A stretch of 9,350 nt of DNA, from positions 1 to 9,350 of the forward strand of contig CAAGGA010000064.1 in the NCBI GenBank assembly GCA_900769275.1, written 5' to 3'. The position numbers were made by a program, and so were the translations under genes. Position 1 is the stretch's first letter. Each line of letters starts with the position of its first letter. The notes under the pieces were generated by a model. The model did no database searches, was not told the DNA's origin, and worked only from the letters and a program-made list of their open reading frames with translations. Of the stretch, positions 1 through 5,138 are shown piece after piece. This stretch comes from an uncultured Prevotella sp. GTDB lineage: Bacteria; Bacteroidota; Bacteroidia; Bacteroidales; Bacteroidaceae.

Positions 1-19
1 CACGACGCTCTTCCGATCT
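1..19 (+). other. Illumina adapter remnant (not biological sequence)
   Basis: The first 19 bases read CACGACGCTCTTCCGATCT, which is exactly the 3' end of the Illumina TruSeq/universal read-1 adapter. Genomic sequence begins at base 20, where the bases resume a normal RadC reading frame. The 19 bases stay open in that frame (H-D-A-L-P-I then Y), so a gene caller would silently add about six false residues to the partial RadC. The match is seen directly; that it is untrimmed adapter is inference, but a chance exact match is very unlikely. Confidence 0.96.
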
Positions 20-264
20 ACGGAGGAATAACAGAAGCCTCCGTCGATGTGCGGCTCATCATAAGGGAAGCCGTGATGGTCAACGCCACCGTCATAGCCT
101 TGGCCCACAACCACCCGAGCGGAAACAGGAAGCCAAGCGGAAACGATGACCTGATTACCAGACAAGTGAAAGAGGCGTGCAAGATAATGAGACTGCATTT
201 CCTCGACCACCTCATCATCACCGACGAAGGATATTATTCCTATCAGGAAGAAGGAAAATTGTAG
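20..264 (+). CDS. radC: RadC family JAB/MPN+ domain protein, C-terminal part (5' end missing)
   Basis: This is the C-terminal portion (about 81 residues) of a RadC-family protein. The frame is open through the contig edge, and the visible part runs from GGITEASVDVR to EEGKL, stopping at TAG 262-264. It carries the MPN+/JAMM metal-site signature HNHPSG followed by an Asp, in H-x-H-x10-D spacing, and the family's typical ending LDHLIITDEGYYSY. The upstream JAMM glutamate and the N-terminal helix-hairpin-helix region lie outside the window, so completeness cannot be judged. The family is historically tied to DNA repair, but its biochemical role is uncertain; the fold is that of a putative zinc metalloprotease. 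The GTG at base 49 is an internal codon, not a start. The next gene follows on the same strand, which fits a conserved radC–DUF59–lpxH order in Bacteroidales (recalled, not checked). Confidence 0.93.
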
Positions 265-327
265 ATGATTACGAGAAACACCAAAAAGAAATGTCAGAAC
301 AAACCATATAACCCCATAACCGAAAAA

Positions 328-648
328 ATGACACAAGAAGAAAAATCACAGATAGAAGAAAGGATAGTAGAAGTACTCAAGACTGTCTATGACCCGGAAA
401 TACCAGTCAATATCTATGACCTCGGACTAATATACAAGATTGACCTCAACGAAGAGGGCGACCTTGACCTCGACATGACATTCACAGCCCCCTCATGCCC
501 TGCGGCAGACTTCATCATAGAGGATGTGCGCACCAAGGTGGAAGCCGTGGCAGGAGTCAAAAGTGCCAACGTCAACATGGTCTTTGAACCGGAATGGGAC
601 AAGTCCATGATGAGCGAAGAAGCACGCGTGGAACTGGGATTCGACTGA
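328..648 (+). CDS. DUF59/MIP18-family Fe-S maturation protein (SufT/PaaD-like)
   Basis: This small cytosolic protein (106 residues from ATG 328) has the whole MIP18/DUF59 fold. Residues 21-36 carry the YDPEIPVNIYDLGLIY signature. Residues 51-58 carry TFTAPSCP, with the conserved, probably reactive Cys57. The C-terminus, EPEWDKSMMSEEARVELGF, matches the usual W-x3-M-S-E-x-A-R tail. Family members (SufT, PaaD, yeast Mip18/Cia2) help mature or insert Fe-S clusters; the exact client here is unknown. The frame is open back to ATG 265, directly after the radC stop. I prefer ATG 328 because the extra 21 residues (N/K/P-rich) fall outside the domain, and homologues start with a short acidic helix such as TQEEKSQIEER. 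No Shine-Dalgarno is visible; the leader is A-rich, as is common in Bacteroidota. It lies 63 bases after radC and 41 before lpxH. Confidence 0.92.
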   Translation: MTQEEKSQIEERIVEVLKTVYDPEIPVNIYDLGLIYKIDLNEEGDLDLDMTFTAPSCPAADFIIEDVRTKVEAVAGVKSANVNMVFEPEWDKSMMSEEARVELGFD

Positions 649-689
649 AAACCCACAACAAAAACACAAAAAAAGAGGACAATCACCCT

Positions 690-1475
690 ATGAAACAGCA
701 GGACACGACAAGGCGCGGACTGACATACTTCCTGTCAGATGCCCACCTGGGGTCGCTGGCTATAGACCACCCACGCACCCAGGAGAGAAGACTCGTGCGG
801 TTTCTCGACGAAATAAAAGAGAAAGCATCCGCTGTATATCTACTCGGAGATATGTTCGACTTTTGGCATGAGTACAAATACGTCGTGCCAAAAGGGTACA
901 CACGCTTCCTGGGAAAAATCTCCGAACTGACAGACAACGGTGTCGAAGTACACTACTTCACAGGCAACCACGATATCTGGGACTATGGTTATCTCGAACA
1001 AGAATGCGGAGTGACAATACACAGAGGACCATGCACGCTGGACATTAACGGCAAGACATTCTTCCTTGCCCATGGAGACGGACTGGGAGACCCCGACAAA
1101 AGTTTCAAACTGATAAAGCGTATCTTCCACAACAAAACCTGTCAATGGCTCTTCCGCAACCTGATGCCTACCAACATAGGTATGAAATTCGGGCTCAACT
1201 GGGCAAAGCACTCACGGCTGAAAAGAATAGGAGGAAAAGAACCACCATACATGGGAGAAGACAAAGAGTTTCTCGTACTCTTCGCCAAAGACTACATGAA
1301 AGGACACAAGGACATAGACTACTTCCTTTTCGGACACAGGCATATCGAACTCGACCTCATGCTGTCACGCTCTACACGCCTCCTCATCCTCGGCGACTGG
1401 ATATGGCAATTCTCATACGCCGTGTTCGACGGAGAATGTATGTTCCTCGAAAACTATATAGAAGGAGAAAGTTGA
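690..1475 (+). CDS. lpxH: UDP-2,3-diacylglucosamine diphosphatase (LpxH)
   Basis: LpxH hydrolyses UDP-2,3-diacylglucosamine to lipid X plus UMP, the fourth step of lipid A synthesis, at the inner face of the cytoplasmic membrane. The 261-residue protein shows the complete calcineurin-like metallophosphoesterase set: S-D-A-H-L-G (16-21; metal ligands D17, H19), G-D-M-F-D-F-W (53-59; D54), G-N-H-D (92-95; N93), H-G-D-G (128-131; H128) and F-G-H-R-H (214-218; H216, H218). The GDxFDFW and HGDG pair is typical of LpxH rather than of generic phosphoesterases. The length fits the somewhat longer Bacteroidota form. ATG 690 is preferred: the frame is open back to base 594, but that part overlaps the DUF59 gene in another frame and looks random. 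The gene sits 41 bases after the DUF59 gene and 64 before the peptidase, so co-transcription is plausible. Confidence 0.95.
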   Translation: MKQQDTTRRGLTYFLSDAHLGSLAIDHPRTQERRLVRFLDEIKEKASAVYLLGDMFDFWHEYKYVVPKGYTRFLGKISELTDNGVEVHYFTGNHDIWDYGYLEQECGVTIHRGPCTLDINGKTFFLAHGDGLGDPDKSFKLIKRIFHNKTCQWLFRNLMPTNIGMKFGLNWAKHSRLKRIGGKEPPYMGEDKEFLVLFAKDYMKGHKDIDYFLFGHRHIELDLMLSRSTRLLILGDWIWQFSYAVFDGECMFLENYIEGES

Positions 1476-1479
1476 TTAT

Positions 1480-1497
1480 ACACCAATAACACCAATA
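1480..1497 (+). repeat. Two tandem copies of a 9-base unit in the lpxH–peptidase gap
   Basis: The gap between lpxH and the peptidase gene holds ACACCAATA twice in tandem (1480-1488 and 1489-1497). It could be a slippage product or a chance repeat in an A/C-rich leader. I see no promoter element matching the Bacteroidota consensus (TTTG and TAnnTTTG) in this gap, which favours read-through from lpxH. Any function is speculative. Confidence 0.5.
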
Positions 1498-1539
1498 ACC
1501 TGAAACAGAAATGGCATACCCCCAAAAACAGACACGAAT

Positions 1540-4026
1540 ATGAAAAGAATACTATCAACCGCATATATTGCAGCGATGACATCCATCGCAATATACGCCA
1601 CCGACATCAAGACCGTGCGCACTGCAGGACCGTTCAAGGTAAACGAACCCTTCGTCATAGACAGCATAAATGCCGCACAGATGAAATATAAGGCAGGCAA
1701 CGTCCTTAATACCCCCGTCTCACTCGACCTCGTAAAGACAGGTAAGATTACCGACATAATGCCCGACTCCACAGAACTTGCCAAAGCAACAACAAACAAA
1801 AAAGACTCCATCGACAAGTCACAGATGATGCTTGCAGGCTTCTCATTCGCCCTGTCACAATACACAAAAGCATGGGTAAAGGTCACAGGACCAAAACAAT
1901 ACCAAATCTTCATCAACGGCATGATGCTCGGAGGAAAGACCCCTCTGCAGGCAGGGAAATACGATGTCGTAGTGAAATACATCCCCGACACCACACGACT
2001 TGCCATCTCCGTCATTGCAGATAACGAAAAAGCACTGACCATCCTGCAACCAAACGGCACAAGCACACAGCAGCGTCCCTTTACCATGGCTGACAATATG
2101 CTGATGAAATACTACAGCGACGTAAAAGTATCAGCAAGCGGAAAGTACGCTTTCGTGAGCAATTCATGGTTTGAAACCGACGGCAGGACACAATACAAGA
2201 CCACTCTCATCGAGACCGCCACAGGCAAAGAACTGCGACAGGTGAACCACGGAATGGTATGGATGCCACGCTCCGACCGCTACTACTACACACGAAAGGT
2301 GGAAGGACGCACACAACTCGTATGCGAAGACCCCGTCACACTGCGCGAAGAAATACTGTCAGGCAGCCTGCCTGACGGCACGATAACCATGTCGCCAGAC
2401 GAAACCTACGTCATACTCTCAAGGCGCGAAGAAGGTCCGAAGAAAGAAAACGGAGTATATGAAATACTCAACCCCGAAGACCGGCAGCCGGGATGGCGCA
2501 CACGCACCAGCCTCGCAAAGATAGACCTCGCCACCGGACTCGTGCAACCGCTCACATACAGCGACAACAGCGTATGGCTCATGGACATATCTGACGATGC
2601 GAAATACATCATATTCGGAGTACACACACAAGACCTCACCAAACGTCCTACAAGCAGAACCACCGTCTATCGCATGGACGTAAACAGCATGGAGACTGAG
2701 AAACTCATAGAGAACGATGGATTCATCAATAACATCACTCTCATTCCCGGCACAGAGAAAATGGCCGTCATAGGCAGTGCAGAAGCCCTCGGAGGCGTAG
2801 GCAAGAACCTTCCGGAAGGCATGACGCCAAACTCCTTTGAACACCAACTCTTCATCTTCGACCTCAACACGAAGAAAACAGACCCCATAACCAAAGACTT
2901 CAATCCATCAGTAAACAACCTTCTCGCTGCTTCTCCCTCCACAGTATATTTCACAGCCGAAAATGCAGACTCCGTAAGCCTGTATCGCCTTGACATGAAA
3001 AAAGGAAAGATTACAAACGTAAAACAGCCATGCGAGGTCATACAGAAATGCGCCCTGTCACAAAACGGCTCCACACTGCTCTATTACGGTAGCGGTGCCT
3101 GCACCGCACCACGGCTCTATTGCCTTGCCACAAAGACACAAAAGGTGACAGAAATAGGAAACATAAACGAGAAACGCATGGCTGAAATACAACTCGGCAC
3201 GTGCCAGGGGTGGAGATTCAAAAGCAAAAAAGGATATGAACTCACAGGACACGTCTATCTGCCTGCAAACATGGATGCAGAGAAGAAACACCCCATGATA
3301 GTACATTACTACGGAGGATGCTCACCAACCTCACGACGTTTCGGAGGAGGCAGCCACTACCCGGCACACTATTGGAACTCTCTCGGCTACATAGTACTCA
3401 TCGTCAACCCAAGCGGAGCATCCGGCTTCGGACAGGAATGGGGCGCACGGCACGTCAATACAGCAGGCGAAGGTATAGCAGAAGACATAATAGAAGCCAC
3501 AGAATGGTATGCAGACAACCACTCCTTCGTAAATAAAGACAAGATAGGATGCGTCAGCGCATCATACGGTGGCTTCATGACACAACTGCTCCTGACCAAG
3601 ACCGACCTCTATGCCTGCGGTATAAGCCATGCCGGAATCTCCGACCATACAAGCTATTGGGGAGAAGGATACTGGGGATACTCATACAGCGAAGTAAGCA
3701 TGGCAAACTCCTATCCATGGACACGAAAAGACCTTTACGTTGACCGCTCACCGCTATTCAATGCAGACAAGATACACAAACCACTGCTATTCACGCATGG
3801 TTCCGCAGACACCAACGTACCAATAGGCGAGAGCATACAGATGTACACAGCACTGAAGCTCCTCGGTGTCCCCACAGCATTCATCGTAGTGGAGGGTGAA
3901 AACCATGGCATCATGGACTATGCAAAGCGCATAAAGTGGATTAACTCCATGTCAGCCTGGTTCGACAAATACCTCAAGGACGAGCCAGACTGGTGGAACA
4001 GCATCTATACCCCAAAGACCCTGTAA
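1540..4026 (+). CDS. Exported S9-family serine peptidase (prolyl oligopeptidase / dipeptidyl-peptidase-like)
   Basis: This 828-residue serine peptidase probably acts in the periplasm or at the cell envelope, removing short peptides in amino-acid/peptide scavenging. The N-terminus (MKRIL then a hydrophobic stretch ending near IYA/TD, residues 1-21) is a Sec-type signal peptide without a lipobox cysteine. Residues roughly 190-560 are β-rich with repeats of the TVYRMDVNSMETE, LATGLVQPLTYSDNSVWLMD type, fitting the S9 β-propeller. The α/β-hydrolase part, about 575-828, carries the oxyanion-hole-type Tyr (HYYGG, Y591), the nucleophile motif S-A-S-Y-G-G (S675), the Asp of GSADTNVP (D757) and the His of ENHG (H789), so the triad is complete. 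The stretch SHAGISDHTSYWGEGYWGYSY is typical of Bacteroidetes S9 enzymes. The first Gly of the usual G-x-S-x-G-G is Ser. Substrate specificity (DPP IV-like or acylaminoacyl-peptidase-like) cannot be read. No C-terminal type IX secretion domain is seen. Confidence 0.92.
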   Translation: MKRILSTAYIAAMTSIAIYATDIKTVRTAGPFKVNEPFVIDSINAAQMKYKAGNVLNTPVSLDLVKTGKITDIMPDSTELAKATTNKKDSIDKSQMMLAGFSFALSQYTKAWVKVTGPKQYQIFINGMMLGGKTPLQAGKYDVVVKYIPDTTRLAISVIADNEKALTILQPNGTSTQQRPFTMADNMLMKYYSDVKVSASGKYAFVSNSWFETDGRTQYKTTLIETATGKELRQVNHGMVWMPRSDRYYYTRKVEGRTQLVCEDPVTLREEILSGSLPDGTITMSPDETYVILSRREEGPKKENGVYEILNPEDRQPGWRTRTSLAKIDLATGLVQPLTYSDNSVWLMDISDDAKYIIFGVHTQDLTKRPTSRTTVYRMDVNSMETEKLIENDGFINNITLIPGTEKMAVIGSAEALGGVGKNLPEGMTPNSFEHQLFIFDLNTKKTDPITKDFNPSVNNLLAASPSTVYFTAENADSVSLYRLDMKKGKITNVKQPCEVIQKCALSQNGSTLLYYGSGACTAPRLYCLATKTQKVTEIGNINEKRMAEIQLGTCQGWRFKSKKGYELTGHVYLPANMDAEKKHPMIVHYYGGCSPTSRRFGGGSHYPAHYWNSLGYIVLIVNPSGASGFGQEWGARHVNTAGEGIAEDIIEATEWYADNHSFVNKDKIGCVSASYGGFMTQLLLTKTDLYACGISHAGISDHTSYWGEGYWGYSYSEVSMANSYPWTRKDLYVDRSPLFNADKIHKPLLFTHGSADTNVPIGESIQMYTALKLLGVPTAFIVVEGENHGIMDYAKRIKWINSMSAWFDKYLKDEPDWWNSIYTPKTL

Positions 4027-4041
4027 ATATTCACGGCAATA

Positions 4042-4076
4042 GTCTCTCGGTTACAGAACGATTTACACCGTGAGAC
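4042..4076 (+). terminator. Weak hairpin just after the peptidase gene
   Basis: GTCTCTCGGT (4042-4051) pairs with ACCGTGAGAC (4067-4076) with one mismatch and a 15-base loop, starting 15 bases after the peptidase stop. No T-run follows, so it may be a 3'-end stabilising structure rather than a terminator. An alternative pairing of TCACGG (4031-4036) with CCGTGA (4068-4073) would compete with it. Confidence 0.4.
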
Positions 4077-4096
4077 CTTGTACAAGTGACAATACA

Positions 4097-4149
4097 AGAA
4101 GCGGGATGCACACGGCAGAAGAAAAACTTCTGTCTGGCATCCCGCTTCT
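4097..4149 (+). terminator. Long 13-bp-stem hairpin, likely 3' end of the peptidase transcript
   Basis: AGAAGCGGGATGC (4097-4109) and GCATCCCGCTTCT (4137-4149) form a perfect 13-bp stem. Inside the 27-base loop sits a second stem, CAGAAG/CTTCTG (4116-4121 and 4127-4132), closed by AAAAA. The downstream sequence is A/T-rich (TATACATTTATAATAT) but has only short T runs, so factor-independent termination would be imperfect. The position, about 70 bases after the peptidase stop, suits a terminator or an mRNA-protecting 3' structure. A small structured RNA is possible, but nothing else supports it. Confidence 0.7.
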
Positions 4150-4170
4150 ATACATTTATAATATCAAGGA

Positions 4171-4187
4171 TTATACGTTATAATGTC
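4171..4187. repeat. Short A/T-rich palindrome
   Basis: Around 4170-4185, ATTATA and TATAAT flank CGT, forming a 6-bp A/T palindrome immediately before the 22-base repeat array. It could mark a structural boundary of that array or be chance in A/T-rich DNA. No regulator gene or target beside it suggests an operator. Confidence 0.3.
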
Positions 4188-4198
4188 AAATCAGCAGT

Positions 4199-4311
4199 AT
4201 GGAGAAAGCGTTGGTATTACGGCACGAAAGCGCGGCTTTTGCCCTGTAATACAAACGCTTTCGCATCGTAATACCAACGCTTTCGCGGTGTAATGACAAC
4301 GGTATTGTTTT
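4199..4311. repeat. Five-unit 22-base repeat array with inverted halves
   Basis: Five units of 22 bases lie in strict register. Two read on the minus strand (4199-4220 and 4221-4242) and three on the plus strand (4246-4267, 4268-4289, 4290-4311), separated by the 3-base centre CCT. The unit begins GTAATACCAACGCTTTCG followed by four variable bases. The outer minus copy and the middle plus copy agree perfectly over 18 bases. The first plus copy differs from them at one of 18 positions. The inner minus copy and the last plus copy match at about 13 of 18. The transcript could fold into a large hairpin. The spacing is too short and too regular for CRISPR repeat-spacer units, and no cas gene is near. 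It is probably an intergenic palindromic element of the REP/MITE kind; that class assignment is inference. Confidence 0.8.
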
Positions 4312-4328
4312 TGTCCTGTTTTGTCCTA
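4309..4328 (+). repeat. Tandem 10-base repeat at the edge of the 22-base array
   Basis: TTTTGTCCTG (4309-4318) is followed directly by TTTTGTCCTA (4319-4328), a two-copy tandem repeat with one difference. It overlaps the end of the last, degenerate 22-base unit. It may be part of the same intergenic element. Confidence 0.5.
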
Positions 4329-4435
4329 TTGATTTACAGTAGAAGGTCTTGCCAAGTGGAGACCTGTCCGTGATTTCGCAACGCTGGTCTGCGGCAGCTC
4401 TGATGCAGTTCCCGAAGTTGGTTGGAAGGAATGAA

Positions 4436-4483
4436 GATTCGGGGATTTTCCGACATTTCGGGAAAAAAGATTTGGGGATTTTC
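4436..4483 (+). repeat. 15-base direct repeat pair, 33-base period
   Basis: GATTCGGGGATTTTC (4436-4450) recurs as GATTTGGGGATTTTC (4469-4483), with one difference and starts 33 bases apart. The intervening sequence includes a small imperfect palindrome, TTCCGA-CATTT-CGGGAA. A regulator-binding pair, a remnant of a longer tandem repeat and chance are all possible. It lies downstream of both flanking genes, so a promoter role is unlikely. Confidence 0.5.
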
Positions 4484-4544
4484 GTTTTTGTTGTGAATCT
4501 TTGCGGCGGAATTGCAATAGATTTACGGGCTGGGGGCATGGAAA

Positions 4545-4569
4545 GAAGGCGGCGCATGCCGTCGCCTTC
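4545..4569 (-). terminator. Hairpin downstream of the AraC-type gene
   Basis: GAAGGCGGCG (4545-4554) pairs with CGTCGCCTTC (4560-4569), ten base pairs including one G·T, around a 5-base loop. On the minus strand it starts 15 bases after the stop codon of the AraC-type gene and is followed by TTTCC. That makes it a plausible, if weak, terminator for that gene. The stem is very G/C-rich, like the gene itself. Confidence 0.55.
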
Positions 4570-4583
4570 ATGCCGCCCGAGAC

Positions 4584-5138
4584 CTATTCCCCGCCCTTGC
4601 CGCACCTGTATTCCATGGGAGTGATGCCGTAGGCTTTCTTGAAGGCGTTGTAGAAATTGGAGGAATGCTCAAACCCGCAACGCCCCGCAATCTCCTCGAC
4701 CGCCATTTCCGGCTTCGAACGCAGCAGGTGGCGGGCACGGCGCATCTTGAACTTCTGCACATAGCTGGCAGGCGAACTGCCGGTGAGGGCACTCAGCTTG
4801 CGGTGCAGCTGGCGCGGACTCATGCACAGCCTGTCGGCAAGGGAGGTGACGTCGAGGCGGTGGTTGTCGAGCAGGTTGTCGGAAATCCTCGTCACCTTCT
4901 CGAGGAACTTGCGCTCCGCGTCGCTGACGGAAGGCGGGCAGGCATTGTCCGCGCCCCCTTCCTGTACCTCAGCAGGCTCACCGTCGCCCGCCTGTACATT
5001 GTTGATGGTGACGAGACCGCGCAGCCCTCTCTTCACATGGACACCGCCTGTAATCACTTGTGCGGGATCGGCAAACCAGTACAGGTATTCGTTCAAGGTG
5101 GTGGAAGTGCTGAAAAACCAGAGTCCCACCGAGGCCAT
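4584..5138 (-). CDS. AraC-type DNA-binding protein, C-terminal part (likely 5'-truncated hybrid two-component regulator)
   Basis: The open frame from ATG 5138 gives 184 residues. Residues about 75-180 are a complete AraC/XylS double helix-turn-helix domain. The first helix-turn-helix lies in LDVTSLADRLCMSPRQLHRKLSAL. The second lies in VEEIAGRCGFEHSSNFYNAFKKAYGITPMEYR, ending at the usual family terminus. The segment SVSDAERKFLEKVTRISDNLL just before the domain is typical of the linker between a receiver domain and the AraC domain in Bacteroidota hybrid sensor kinases. No receiver, kinase or sensor domain follows upstream. The first 45 or so residues (5003-5138) look unlike that family and are antisense to a coherent + strand protein, so I trust only about 4584-5000. 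Hand counts of two 60-base lines (4681, 4801) gave 70% G+C, well above the left block. Stop is TAG 4586-4584. Target genes are unknown. Confidence 0.78.
   Translation of the reverse strand: MASVGLWFFSTSTTLNEYLYWFADPAQVITGGVHVKRGLRGLVTINNVQAGDGEPAEVQEGGADNACPPSVSDAERKFLEKVTRISDNLLDNHRLDVTSLADRLCMSPRQLHRKLSALTGSSPASYVQKFKMRRARHLLRSKPEMAVEEIAGRCGFEHSSNFYNAFKKAYGITPMEYRCGKGGE

Larger units (their letters stand above)
4027..4583. other. 557-base intergenic region without a convincing gene
   Basis: This gap separates the convergent peptidase (+) and AraC-type (−) genes. It contains, in order, the two hairpins after the peptidase, the A/T palindrome, the 22-base array, the 10-base tandem repeat, a segment with nothing recognisable (about 4330-4430), the 15-base direct repeat pair and the hairpin below the AraC gene. 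Open frames of 60-139 codons exist on both strands, but their translations merely read through the repeats (recurrent NTNAF-type peptides) and lack any domain. I see no tRNA, riboswitch or transposase remnant. Confidence 0.7.

Noticed and set aside
594..690. Upstream extension of lpxH to base 594
   Set aside because: The 32 extra residues overlap the DUF59 coding region in another frame and do not resemble LpxH N-termini. ATG 690 starts just before the conserved FLSDAHLG.
1476..1539. Promoter for the peptidase gene
   Set aside because: I found no TTTG / TAnnTTTG pair at suitable spacing. The leader is A/C-rich with only a short tandem repeat.
4199..4311. CRISPR array
   Set aside because: The units are contiguous 22-mers in both orientations without unique spacers of 25-40 bases, and no cas gene is in the window.
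4186..4624. Small protein genes on both strands (for example 4349-4624 plus, 4186-4605 minus, 4326-4571 minus)
   Set aside because: Their translations run through the repeats and hairpins, have no domain or coding-like composition, and overlap one another in conflicting frames.
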